Below are positions 10,437 to 21,087 of a stretch of DNA of 64,000 bases, piece after piece (position 1 is the first letter of the stretch; the number at the start of each line of letters is the position of its first letter). A program made the translations under genes and the position numbers. The notes under the pieces are model-generated. The model did not search any database. It saw nothing but the letters and a program-made list of their open reading frames with translations, and was not told where the DNA came from. The stretch is taken from assembly GCA_036674765.1 (NCBI GenBank), contig JARVKI010000006.1, positions 558,001-622,000 on the forward strand. The letters are read 5' to 3'. The stretch is from Seiridium cupressi. Its lineage: Eukaryota > Ascomycota > Sordariomycetes > Amphisphaeriales > Sporocadaceae.

Positions 10437-12604
10437 ATGTCGTCAAAGCTGAGAGTAGCGATCCTCATTGTCTCCACAACAGCAGCTAAGGATCCGAGCA
10501 CAGATGCTTCTGAAGGTATCTTAAAGGATGTCTTGGAGCAGGAAGGAGGGGGAAAGTGGGAGTTGGTCGATACCAAAATCGTGCCCGATGTAGTGGTTCA
10601 AATTCAGAGGCAGCTTATGCTATGGGCCGACCTGGCTGCTCCGGAGATCAACCTCATCCTGACTACCGGGGGAACCGGCTTCGCTACATCGGATAGTACT
10701 CCCGAGGTATGCATCGAATCTAAGAAGCATACCAAACATAGACTGTGTTGACCCTATGACAGGCTGTATCCGCTCTTCTCCATAAGCAAGCTCCCGGACT
10801 GGTGCATGGGATGCTGACTGCCTCGCTCAGCGTGACTCCGTGTAAGTAATGCGGTCTATTAAACGACTGTTGCGTTACTGACCTGTGCTAAGTTGCAATG
10901 ATGTCGCGTCCCGTCGCTGGTATTCGAAACAAAACAGTTGTCATTACACTGCCAGGCTCACCGAAGGGAGCAAAGGAGAACTTACAAGCTGTGCTGAAAA
11001 CACTACCACATGCCTGCCTTCAAGCTGCTGGCATGGATTCACGAAGCTTACATGCTGGCGGTGTGAAGAAGCTCGAGTCGGATGCTGGCATCAAGTCTTC
11101 CGGAGGAGCGCAGACTGGTTCGCATGATCACAGTCACCATCACTCTCACGGGCACGACCACGGGCACGACCACGGGCATGGCCATTCTCATGGGCACGGC
11201 CATGATCATGGACATGGAGGACTTGTGAGACATACAGCACCAGGAGCGAGCCCGCTTTCGAATGACCCCAGCCTAGGTCCGAGCAGAAGAAATCGCGAGT
11301 CGCCCTATCCAATGCTTGCTGTGGATGATGCTCTGGCCCAGATCAAAGAACACACTCCTCCGTCAGAAGTCATCACCTCGAAAGTCAATAGATCACTTCC
11401 AGGCTCAGTCCTTGCAGAGGAGGTGAAAGCCCGTGCTAATGTGCCTGCCTTCCGCGCCAGTATCGTAGACGGTTATGCTGTCGTCGTTCCTAAAGATGGG
11501 AATATGAAGGGGGTCTTCCCCGTTGTGTCGGTATCTCATGCAGCGCCAGGCAAAGGCTTCCAGACTCTGAGGGAGGGCGAGATTGCTAGAATTACCACAG
11601 GTGCTCCTCTTCCTCCAGGTGCTACGTCAGTAATCATGGTCGAGGATACAGTTCTCAAGACTATGACGGACGACGAAAAAGAGGAAAAGGAGGTCGAGAT
11701 ATTGGCGGAAGGTGTCAAAGAGGGCGAAAATATCCGTGAAATAGGAAGCGATATCAAGGCTGATTCTCTGATTCTCAGCAATGGAGAGCAAATCTCAGCG
11801 ATTGGCGGCGAAATCGGCCTATTAGCCGCCGTGGGTGTGTCGGAAGTCAAAGTATACAGAAGACCAGTCGTTGGGGTTTTGTCTACGGGTGACGAGATCG
11901 TCGAGCATGACCGGTCGGGCGAGCTCCGACTTGGTGAGGTGCGAGACACTAATCGTATCACTCTCATGTCTGCAGCCCAAGAACACGGCTACGAAGTTGT
12001 GGATCTGGGCATTGCGTCGGACAAACCTTGGACACTTGAAGAGACTTTACGGGGTGCTCTGAGGCGCGTAGATGTCGTCATTACCACGGGCGGCGTGAGC
12101 ATGGGCGAGTTGGATCTCCTGAAACCGACGATAGAGCGTTCACTGGGAGGGACAATCCATTTCGGCCGTGTTGCCATGAAGCCTGGGAAACCCACAACAT
12201 TTGCGACTGTGCCTGTCAAAAACAACTCCGGCAAACGTGTTGACAAGATCATATTTTCTCTCCCCGGCAATCCAGCATCAGCCATTGTCACCTTTCACCT
12301 CTTCGTTCTGCCGTCGCTGCACCAGATATCCGGAATTGAGCCCGCAGGTCTGACGAAGGTACCAATAACGCTATCGCATGATTTTGCTTTGGATAAGAGG
12401 AGGCCCGAGTACCACCGAGCCATCGTCAGTGTTGGGAAAGATGGTGTACTGAGCGCAGAAAGCACAGGTGGGCAGAGGAGCAGCAAGGTAGGAAGTCTCA
12501 AGGGCGCAAATGCGTTGTTGTGTATGCCCGCGGGTGATGGGTCACTAAAGAAGGGAGAAAAGGTCGAGGCGCTCCTTATGAGCAGTGTCAGGACCGGAAC
12601 ATAA
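10437..12604 (+). CDS. cnxE: Molybdenum cofactor biosynthesis fusion protein (gephyrin/CnxE type)
   Basis: This bifunctional enzyme adenylylates molybdopterin (MogA-like G domain) and inserts molybdate (MoeA-like E domain). It is needed for nitrate reductase and other Mo-enzymes. Three exons (10437-10706, 10763-10841, 10893-12604) encode 686 aa. The G domain (about 1-170) carries TTGGTGFATSDSTPE and TLPGSPKGAKENL. The E domain (about 255-680) carries APLPPGATSVIMVEDT, GVLSTGDEIVEHD, TTGGVSMGELDLLKP and FSLPGNPASAI. The joining linker contains an unusual run near residues 194-225 in which 17 of 32 residues are His, mixed with Gly, Asp and Ser. The 79-nt second exon encodes the conserved G-domain helix AVSALLHKQAPGLVHGMLTA. 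The domain order G then E matches fungal CnxE and animal gephyrin. Confidence 0.93.
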
Positions 12605-13302
12605 TGTGTGCCATGGTGAGTCCTCTATTCTTGCAGCCATATTTACTAGCCGTATAAAAGCCGTAGCCTGCAATTCATGAGGGAAATTTACAAAGAAAAT
12701 CTAAAAAGAAAACTGATAAACCGAAGAATAAAAAAGGAAAATCAGAGAAAAAAATAAAAGAGGACAAGAGAAGACAAACTCTTTCTAAACCATAAATAGG
12801 AATCTTACTAAATCAAGTCGAAGACAAATACGGGGACGTCATAACGAAATATTTTCTATATTCGTCGTATAGCATGACCTGGATGCACTGGAGGTGTGGC
12901 CAGATCACTAACGCAGCTAGTAACCTACGACTCTCCTTCACACCAAAGACCCGTATTTCCTGGCACGTTTGAGTTGAAGACCTGCCTTGCAAAAAAACAA
13001 GGGCTTGTGCCGATTGAACGTATGCTGGTAAAACGACCACATCAGCCGAGTAGCCAACGGCGTAGCATTTGGTTCTTGAGAGGGGCTCTGGGAGACCGGC
13101 CGATCGATTCAAACATCCCCAAAAATTCTCGTATAAGCCCTCGATTAATTCCATACGGTCGACTGGATGCCATCAAACGAGTCCCATCAAGCAATCCGGC
13201 TTTGACTTGATCTAAGGCATACGCGACTGAAAAGGTTCGATCGCAGCCTTATGCGACTGAAGGCGTATGCCACGGACAAGAGCAGGTCGAAGGCATATGC
13301 GG
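12605..13302. other. Intergenic with purine-rich tract
   Basis: About 700 bp. Bases 12690-12790 form an A/G-rich tract within the 3' region of cnxE. The remainder has no supported gene. Sequence from about 13220 belongs to a degenerate repeat. Confidence 0.5.
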
Positions 13303-13485
13303 CTAAGAAGGGCTGGCCGAATGCTTATTCGGGAAAAGACGAGCAGCTTCCGCAAGCACCCGGGTATGTGTACGCAACCGCATAGTTTCGAGCATGGCTC
13401 TATACTTTCGAACAGTATCGCCCGATAATCTAGTCGGCTGAGAAGGGCTAGTCGAAGGCATAGGCGATTGAGGAGGGCTGGCCGA
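13289..13485. repeat. Degenerate ~30 bp repeats at the 3' end of the DUF6604-like gene
   Basis: A unit of roughly 30 bp of the form GAAGGCATA..GGGCTGGCCGA occurs at 13289-13320 and again at 13454-13485, with a partial copy near 13436. Partial relatives (ATGCGACTGAAGGC) lie just upstream, near 13230-13270. In the coding frame of the neighbouring gene these encode Ser/Pro repeats (PSASPPQSPMPSTSPSQ). Confidence 0.55.
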
Positions 13486-14196
13486 AGGCATGCTTGCACC
13501 GTTTGGTTGCGGTTGTTCCTCAGCCGATGCATTCGAAGCAACGCTGACATCTTGGTAGACTTTCTCGTCCCTTTCAGTCGACTTATCGCGTCGACGAGAC
13601 TCGAGGAATAACTGGTCATGGATGGTAGGATCGTACTTTTCATATCGTCCCAGGATAGGTTGGGTTGTTCCATGGGCTGTACTGAAGTTAGAACTATACA
13701 ATCTGCTGCCATTCGATTGTACCAACCATTTGTACGCCTGTCGACCATTTCTTGGTAGCGTAACTTGTATTCGATACTCGTTTCAACTGCATCGCCCATT
13801 AGGAATTATCCTGAGCGGCTAGGAAGGAGAATACTTGCCTGTCTTCGGTTGAATCAAATTCGCCTGCCGATATTCGTGTAACACTGTGGCCATAGCTTCG
13901 TTGAACGAAGTGTGGCTGCCACCGTCGGTCTTGTCGCCTGACTCTCTGTATATCTTTGTTACAAACAAACGACCAGTCAATCCATCTTGTGCGTCTGACC
14001 ACAGCCACCATGGCATAACCACATTTTTCTTGATAAGGAAACGCGCCTGAAGTATGATACTCTCCCGTATGCCGGAGGGTGGTAAGCGTTTGACTGAGTG
14101 AGTCAGATCGTGATGATTTGTTTCTCGCTGGAGCCAGTCGATGAGTAGGTCCGTGTAGACCTTGTACTGTCGTACGGTTGATGCTAGAGAGGGCAT
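13303..14196 (-). CDS. DUF6604-like fungal protein (tentative model)
   Basis: The N-terminal exon (14196-13839) resembles the fungal DUF6604 domain, found at the N-terminus of many ascomycete accessory proteins: VRQYKVYTDLLIDWLQRETN, then QARFLIKKNVVMPWWLW and SFNEAMATVLHEYRQ. The second part (13763-13303) reads TLPRNGRQAYKWLVQSNG..., then an Arg/Glu-rich stretch and a Ser/Pro-rich repeat, ending NKHSASPS. Joining them in frame (272 aa) needs a non-canonical GC donor (AG/GCAAGT) and an AAG acceptor. Alternatives are a different acceptor that leads into another open frame (13799-13212), or a frameshift, making this a pseudogene. An in-frame ATG 51 bp upstream is also possible. Function is unknown. 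Confidence 0.4.
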
Positions 14197-15006
14197 TTGA
14201 ATTTGCCCATCTCTCGGGGCTTCCACGCTGTGCCAAGAGGCACACATCTTGTCCGCGTGATGTTATGCTGACGAAAATACAATCGGCGAGGCGGCTCAGA
14301 CAAACGATCGACTTGGGGCGCGCAGAGGACGAAGTATTGACGCGTGAATGTGTGGTGACGTGTAGCAGGTGACGAATAATGGGAGAAAGGTTGGTGATCG
14401 AAGAACTTTGAAAATTTTGATGGTTGGGATGTATGAAAGTTGTGTTTGCAAGCTCTTGGAATTTGTGTATGGTATTGGCTTAAAATGGGTGGTAGGGAAA
14501 TACAGGCGCGTACGGTTGGGCTCGTTGTAGAGCTTTGATTTCGAACGTGTTAGTATAATTAGTATTGATTAACATTGATATTCTGCATATAATAAAGTTG
14601 TTTATATAAGCTAATGGGATTTCTCCCTTGGTAGGAGATTCCTCATAGGGTCTTTGAAGATGTTGTTCTTATCCGGCGAATGAGGTTATAGTGAAGCTTA
14701 CCTCTAGGACGTTGAGACCCATGGGACGAACATGAGCATGAAAAGATACCAAGAGCTCCCAGACAATATGAAGTTATATGCTGGAGCATATATATAGGTA
14801 TACACGTATTGGGCCCTGACTCTAAACTCATGAATTAAAGAAACACTATGAATACATTGCGACGGCAGCCATAAATACCACACAATGCACTTTACCGCAC
14901 GTATTCCATCTTCCAAACGCCGAGGAATTCATCTCGAATCCCGAATGCATGAATTGCTACATATGCCCATATCCATCTTCCAGGGCTCCTCCTGGCCTTT
15001 GAACCG
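14197..15006. other. Intergenic, partly AT-rich
   Basis: About 810 bp. The stretch 14540-14620 is notably AT-rich, unlike its surroundings. No gene, tRNA or intact repeat is supported. The right end is the 3' untranslated region of vma16. Confidence 0.5.
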
Positions 15007-15852
15007 TTACACCTTGCCGAAAACGTTGGCCTTGCCAGAGACCAGAAGACCAATGATCAGGCCGAAGAGTCCGAGAACAGAGCTGAAGATCTCAATAACC
15101 AAGATCTTGACGAACCTGAGCACTTGTTAGCCAGCATACCCAAAATGACAGAATTCTATCTCCTTACAGTGTAGAGTCCGCAGCATCTGCCAGCGCAGCT
15201 CCGCTACCGTTGATACCAACAGCGATACCACAGACCAGGTTGCAGCCTCCGACGGTCAGGCCAGACCAGAAGAGCGCGAAGCCGGTGTAGTAGCTTTGCG
15301 CGTCGGCAATACTAGGTTCGTCGACATTTCCGACCATCGAGGAGAAGACGATGGCCATGATGACTCCATAAATGGCGACGACCTCGCAGAAGATGATGGA
15401 GATCAAGTTCTTGGTTCGAATTCGAGGTGCCTTAACACCGGCGCCAAGGATGGACGAGCCCGTGATGAGAATACCCCTGTTCAGCTTGGTTAGACCGATT
15501 GTTCCCGATGATGTATTGCCTAGTGATGCGCTCATACCATGCTGCTCCAACGACCGAAAGACCGATGCAGAGCGCGATACCCAGATCTGCCCATGCATAC
15601 GGCGACACTGACTCGAGGAAAGCTCCAATCTATTCAACAATCAGATCGTTGTTCTGCCACAAATGGGCTCGATTCGAAGAGGAGTGCATACGTTGAACGA
15701 TTCGCCATTACCGGTAAAGAGCATATCTAGAAGCCACAAGTCAGCTACGTCAACCTTCGATCGTGGTGCCACCAGGGCGGCGGCAACTTACAGGCCCCGA
15801 CGATCAGGAGAGCTGTCGAAGCGCTTCCCAGTCCATACGTTAGACCACCCAT
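15007..15852 (-). CDS. vma16: V-type ATPase proteolipid subunit c''
   Basis: Membrane rotor subunit of the vacuolar proton pump. The five-exon model, in gene order, is 15852-15792, 15726-15692, 15629-15538, 15476-15168 and 15115-15007. All junctions keep frame and give 201 aa. The assembled protein has four or five hydrophobic helices. Family hallmarks are [38 protein letters not shown] and the helix [14 protein letters not shown] with the proton-carrying Glu. Later come [21 protein letters not shown] and [22 protein letters not shown] sequence. The second exon is only 35 nt. The TGG codon preceding GILITG is split by the third intron. Length and motif order match c'' rather than c or c', which have the conserved Glu in helix 4. 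It diverges from arc1 over 443 bp. Confidence 0.94.
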
Positions 15853-16295
15853 CTTGACAAGCTGTGATGTAGAAAAGAGAAGATCGATAACAAGAGGCGG
15901 CGTAGGGTAGCGTAGCTTGTCAACAGCTCGAGGGCAGCTCCCGGAATTATCGCGACGTTTAGCTCTAGGCAATGCTAATCCTTGGACTCGGCAGTACGTC
16001 ACGGCCCCGGGTTATTTGTGCTTCCGAAGGGTTGTTGCTCAAAGGGGTTTATGCAACTACCGGTCTCTGACTCAATGCCTGAGTAGCCCCTCGATGGCGG
16101 GGCAAAGCTGCAACCCAAAGCTGAGGTCGGTACCAAAAATCTAAAAAAAATCTCCTGCCAGTACCAGCATTTATATTCAGTTCATGATCTCATTGCCTGC
16201 ACCTCTGTAGGCAATCTATACCCGCTGCCAAACTGTCACTCCATCGCCTGGCTCGTCCAGCTTTTCGGAGCATATCGTCACTTCGAGCCTACACA
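15853..16295. promoter_or_regulatory. Shared divergent promoter, vma16 / arc1
   Basis: 443 bp between two start codons. It includes an A-rich tract near 16136-16150. Specific binding sites cannot be assigned. Confidence 0.45.
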
Positions 16296-17516
16296 ATGGC
16301 AGCCATCTCGTCCCAGTCCTACAGCCCCGCCGAGGAGACTGAGATCCAGCAATGGGTCACCACGTCCGACCGTCTCAAGTCCTCCCCTTCCGAGTCCTCC
16401 ATTCTTGAGTCGCTGAACACTCACCTCTCGACCCGGACCACTCTCCTCGGCACTAAGCCCTCCAAGGCCGATGTCTCTATCTACGAGGCTCTGGCCCCCG
16501 TCGTCGCCAAGTGGACACCCGAGCAACGCACCGGCGAGCAGGGACACCCACACATTGTCCGTCACCTCGACTTTGTGCAGAACTCAGATATCTTCGGCGT
16601 GAACTTGAAGGACTCTGACAAGGTGCACGTCGATGTGGACGAGGTTCTCTACGTCAAGCCGCCGACCGATGCCAAGGCTGAGAAGAAGAAGCAGAAGGAG
16701 AAGGAGGCCGCTGCTGCTGCCGCTGCTAGTGGCGGTGATGCTCAAGCCACGCTTGTCGACCGCACAAAGGCCGCCGCCGAGGCTGTCAAGGACACCGTTG
16801 TGCAGGCTGGTAGCGCAGTGGCTGCTGCCGTCGGGGCTGGTGGTGAACAACAGCAGCAGAAGCCCAAGAAGGAGAAGAAGGAGAAGCAGCCCAAGCCTCA
16901 GAAAGCCCCGGCCGCCGTTGCGGCGCCCACTCCTGCTCTCATTGACTTGAGAGTCGGCCACATCCTTAAGGCTATCAAGCACCCCGAGGCCGACAGCTTG
17001 TATGTCTCCACAATTGCTATGGGTGACAAGGAGGTTACGGAGGACTACACAGAATACGAAGGCCAGATCTGTCGAACTGTCTGTTCCGGTCTCAACGGTC
17101 TGGTGCCCTTGGAGGAAATGCAAGGCCGAAAGGTCGTGGTGGTGGCCAATCTGAAGCCAGTGAAGATGCGTGGTATCAAGTCATGTGCCATGGTTCTTGC
17201 TGCGTCGCCGAAACTAAAGGAGGGCGAGGCTGATGACCACAAAGGTCCAGTGGAGCTCGCCAGCCCACCAGCCGACGCAAAGGCGGGTGAGCGTGTCTAC
17301 TTTGAAGGATGGGAGGGCGAGCCCGAGGGTGTCCTGAACCCGAAGAAGAAGGTTTGGGAGACATTCCAGCCTGGTTTCACGACCACAGATAGCCTTGAGG
17401 TCGCGTTCGACGCCGGTGAAGTTAAGGAGGCAGGAAAGACGGGACTGGGCAAGCTAGTCACCAAGAGCGGCGGTGTCTGTACAGTCAAAAGCCTCAAGGG
17501 GGCTACGGTGCGATAA
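16296..17516 (+). CDS. arc1: tRNA-binding aminoacylation cofactor (Arc1/AIMP1 type)
   Basis: Cytosolic cofactor that binds tRNA and docks methionyl- and glutamyl-tRNA synthetases. It is an intronless 406 aa frame. Residues 1-110 form a GST-C-like interaction domain (DRLKSSPSESSILESLNTHL...GTKPSKADVSIYEAL). Residues 125-210 form a Lys/Ala/Gln-rich basic linker containing KKKQKEKEA and KPKKEKKEKQPKPQK, suited to non-specific RNA contact. Residues about 215-400 are the EMAP-II-like OB fold starting IDLRVGHILKAIKHPEADSL and including CRTVCSGLNGLVPLEEMQGR and VANLKPVKMRGIKS. This arrangement is that of yeast Arc1p. A plain methionyl-tRNA synthetase C-terminal domain is excluded by the N-terminal domain and the absence of HIGH/KMSKS motifs. 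Confidence 0.93.
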   Translation: MAAISSQSYSPAEETEIQQWVTTSDRLKSSPSESSILESLNTHLSTRTTLLGTKPSKADVSIYEALAPVVAKWTPEQRTGEQGHPHIVRHLDFVQNSDIFGVNLKDSDKVHVDVDEVLYVKPPTDAKAEKKKQKEKEAAAAAAASGGDAQATLVDRTKAAAEAVKDTVVQAGSAVAAAVGAGGEQQQQKPKKEKKEKQPKPQKAPAAVAAPTPALIDLRVGHILKAIKHPEADSLYVSTIAMGDKEVTEDYTEYEGQICRTVCSGLNGLVPLEEMQGRKVVVVANLKPVKMRGIKSCAMVLAASPKLKEGEADDHKGPVELASPPADAKAGERVYFEGWEGEPEGVLNPKKKVWETFQPGFTTTDSLEVAFDAGEVKEAGKTGLGKLVTKSGGVCTVKSLKGATVR

Positions 17517-19650
17517 GCATGGACGTGAGGGCAACGTCCCAGACGACCATGAGATGACATAGAGTGGAAATATCACATGAAAATAGACCAAAATAATAAC
17601 AGGCTCAAACCTGACCACTTTCGCGAAGTAATGTGTGGGGGCGCTTGTAATTCTGTGCAATTACCAGCGCACATGAGATTCGGTTATGGGGTCGCGCATA
17701 TTAAACACAGCAGAGCAACACTCTTTGATTTTACGAAACTGCTGTTCGAGGACACAGTTGACTACCGTTTATTATGGCTAGGCTGACAGTTTTCTTCTTC
17801 CTGCCAAGATGACCTCTCCGGCGATTGAGGATCAACTTTGTGGTCTATCATGACCCACTAGGTACCTAATCCAACTTGTCATCGGTGAGCCTCTTTTATT
17901 CAAGAGAGTGGTTCCCATAGAGCCATCGGCTTCCAATCCATGGTTGCGATAAACTCAAGATACTCTAGACCGTAGTGGCAGTCCGAGAAGACGATATTTA
18001 TTTCCTTACATCACTACATTTAATCTAACTTACCATATACAAGTATAATAAAAATATAGGGTTTGGAGCATAACGACGGTCAAATGAACAGCCATATGGG
18101 ATAGTGTACAAGAACATTGAGCGCTCATTCAGCGGCTGCTGCATTGACTTGTTCAACATTTAGCTTCGTACTGGGTTAGACAGTGAGTGATCAGCGGGCG
18201 GGATCGAGTATACACCAATGTGGTCGAGCCGTTGCAACTATGTCATGGTGGGCTTGGCTGGGGCCAACCGTTCAATATCCTTACGGCCCGCAAGCCACTT
18301 TGACTCTTCTCGGCAGGTTTGAAGGGCGGCCTTGAGGCCTGGGGTAGAACGAGCTTCTGCTTTATTCCATCATAATGGCCGAGCTTGGGGCTCTAATCTT
18401 GTCGATTGCTCAGTACATTGATTATGTCTTTGGTTGCCCCCGGAAAGCATAAAGACTCTGCTAGAAGTCCTAGAAACCAACAGGCATCAGCAAGAATCGC
18501 TGGTTGCTCCAAAGCTGGCTTGCTGGCTTAATGGTCAACAGCGATGTTCTGCGGTGCTGAAAACCCGCAATTGTGGCTTTTCACAGCCTTGGGTTATAAT
18601 CCCAAGGCGAGGTTTTTTGCCTTTTTTTCTTGCTTTTCTTTTTCCTTTTCCTTTTTAAATTTGTTTTTTTAACTTCTGCCGTCCTCACTTTTATTTAAAT
18701 AACTATCAAGGTGATTTCAATAATTTAACCGGTATAGACGCCCACTACTATATCCATGGGCAATTTTCCGAACATCAAGAGGCGGGCTGGATCGTGTGGT
18801 CGGCATGACAAGTACACCGGAAACAGCCGAATCGAGTTGCACGACATGGAATGTGCAGCCGACAAACATCAAACGTTGAGATTCCGATTAGCCGTGGCAT
18901 TTCACTTTGCTTGTGATTGTGTTGGAAGCGAGGCCATGATGGATGGCACTGACCCGGACCGAGGCTGACGTCTGCGAGCCAAAAGTCCAAAATCAACACC
19001 TCGAAAAAGAAGAATCATCTCGTGTGCCGCTCTTCCCGTCAACCCTTGTCTCAGAAAAACTAGCACCGCCCAGCCCACAGATTTCATCTCTTACTTACTT
19101 ATTGGCTTTAGTCTATGTCCAAGTTTGTAGATGCTTCAAGTGTTATTTAGTCGGCCACGGCTTATTATTGTGGTTGAAAAGCATCAAGTAATCCAGATAT
19201 GGTCTTGTCATAGGTCACTCAAGTGCCATCTAGAGTCACGAGGTACAGGACTATTTTGCCTTCCAAGCCTCTCAAGTCTCTTACGCCAAGATTTTTTGCA
19301 AGGTCTTCACGTTGCGATATTGATATTATTGACTCACACAATAAAGCTAGTTTCCACGGGAGCAATTTGAAAAAATCCTTTCTTGCGAGCTCGATATGTA
19401 ATACAAGTTTCTCACGTAGCGACCACACAAATTCATCAAGTACATGTATTTAAGTCAGTGGTCCTTCCCACCTACACTGAAAAGCATCCTTTCCCAGGAG
19501 TAAGACATTTCATCCCCAAATCAGGAAACACTACATAAAGTTGCACTTCCGAATAAACAGGATCGAAGGTTTCGAATCATACACATCGTCTACTGGAAAG
19601 GTTGATTAACACATATCCGATACGCAACCATATATTCCCTTACTGGCATC
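17517..19650. other. Long intergenic region, no supported gene
   Basis: About 2.1 kb. It contains AT-rich sequence near 18010-18060 and a strongly T-rich tract at about 18610-18680. Scattered short open frames lack domains and splice signals. The last few hundred bases are presumably the promoter of the secreted-protein gene. Confidence 0.55.
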
Positions 19651-20620
19651 ATGCTCAATCAGCTTGCCATTATACCGGTCTTCGCCGGCCTGGTGTAAGT
19701 TCTATGCATCTGCCCTTCTGCTTGAACAAGACATCGGCTAACAACATCCTAGCATCGCAGTGACAGGTGAGACTGAAGTGGCAGCTCGTGCTGCCCAAAT
19801 TACGCCTTATGGTGGTGGCGGTTATGGATATACGCCCACTCCTTCCTTGCCAGGCTCCTGCTTCACGACCTGGGATGACTTCGAGCATACCACTGGTGGA
19901 GTGAAGGGCCCTGACTGCTTTACATACACTAGTACTACGACTCCTGGTATGACAATCTTCTTTTCTTCCTCCTACTTCTTTTTCCCTTTCTCTTCTTCTT
20001 CCTCCTCCTCTAAGTTCCTCCACTTTTGGAAGAGACTTCTGCGGCAATTCAAATGTCCTCGTATCATCTCGGCCCCTTGTAACACCCGAAGCCCCCAACT
20101 CTCCCCCTCTGACCTCTCCCACCGTCATATACTATCCCCCAAATATAGTAAAGCATGATGACTGACACTTTCCCCAGCATCCTGCCCGTCCTGCACCGCT
20201 GATCCGACGCTCGTCTGCCCGCTCTTCATCCGCGTCACGACGACCTCGGTTCCTTGCTCCACGGACTGCTGCCCAACGACTCCCACCGCCTACGTCGACG
20301 GGCCCTGTCCCACGTGCGGTCAATGCAACATACCCACTGAGACCGCGGTGCAGACCACCGGATGCTCTACGGATCCCGATTTCACGAGGTGCTGGCTGCC
20401 CGAGGGCTGTTCTACCTCTACCACCTCTTATGGGACCGCGGCTTTTGCAGTCGCCGCTTTGTCCACGCCTACCCAGGATGTGACCAGGTGCTGGTTACCT
20501 GAGGGCTGTTCTACGTCGACCAGCACTACCTTCTCCACGTCCGTCGTCCCACCCTCATCGACCGATGTGACAACATGCTGGCTACCTGAGGGATGCCCCT
20601 CGAAAACCACGGCAAAGTAA
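19651..20620 (+). CDS. Small secreted cysteine-rich protein with triplicated CWLPEGC motif
   Basis: Not recognised as a known family. Three exons (19651-19694, 19753-19946, 20178-20620) join in frame to 226 aa. The protein starts MLNQLAIIPVFAGLVVIAV, a plausible signal peptide, followed by ETEVAARAAQ. An aromatic/Gly segment (YGGGGYGYTP) precedes a Cys-rich middle (SCPSCT, CSTDCCPTTP, CPTCGQC). Three copies of the sequence (T)RCWLPEGCSTST follow, separated by Ser/Thr-rich spacers likely to be O-glycosylated; the third copy is TTCWLPEGCPSKT. The second intron is long for this region (231 bp) and very pyrimidine-rich. Size, secretion, Cys pairs and repeats resemble candidate effectors or wall-associated proteins. 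That role is inference only. Confidence 0.75.
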
Positions 20621-21087
20621 GCCAGGTGCTGGGTTGACAGATTGGGTTTGAACAAGACGAAGGTATAAATGGTAGTCGTAAATATAGTAAAATCGCTCAT
20701 CACTCGAAATTCCCCATCTGCTTTGTTCCCAGGTTGTCTAATGGTAGGAAAGCTTCTCGGCTCGCCGTGGTCTAGATCATAGCATAAGACAACGGGTTTC
20801 CGAAGATGTTCTTTTTTAGTCTTGAATGTACATATAAGTACACATTGGGCATAAGTATCCTACCCCCTCTATTTATCGAGTGATACTACCCTTTTCCCTT
20901 ATCGCCGAGCTTTTTGAAATATGATACAAAGATATAGTTCTACAAGGCAGGCCAAATGCGCAGCCCTTTTTGCCGCTCCGTAATGACCACGCGGCTTTCC
21001 TGTAAACGCCATTAGATGCAATCGCTATAGAAGTCAGAAGCCCCACGGGAGCCGCCCAATATAACCCTTTCCAGCCATAAGTTCTAT
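20621..21087. other. Convergent 3' intergenic region
   Basis: 467 bp between the secreted-protein gene and the 3' end of the mitochondrial RNA polymerase gene. Nothing beyond untranslated sequence is supported. Confidence 0.5.

Noticed and set aside
13212..13799. 195-codon minus-strand frame overlapping the DUF6604-like gene
   Set aside because: Its second half is an Arg/Leu/Cys-rich reading of the repeats (LRPALLSRICLRPALV) and looks like a shadow; kept only as an alternative.
15412..15426. GGTTCGAATTC resembling a tRNA B-box
   Set aside because: It lies within a vma16 coding exon and no A-box or acceptor stem is at the right distance.
15372..15611. + strand open frames over vma16
   Set aside because: They are antisense to the spliced, strongly conserved V-ATPase exons.
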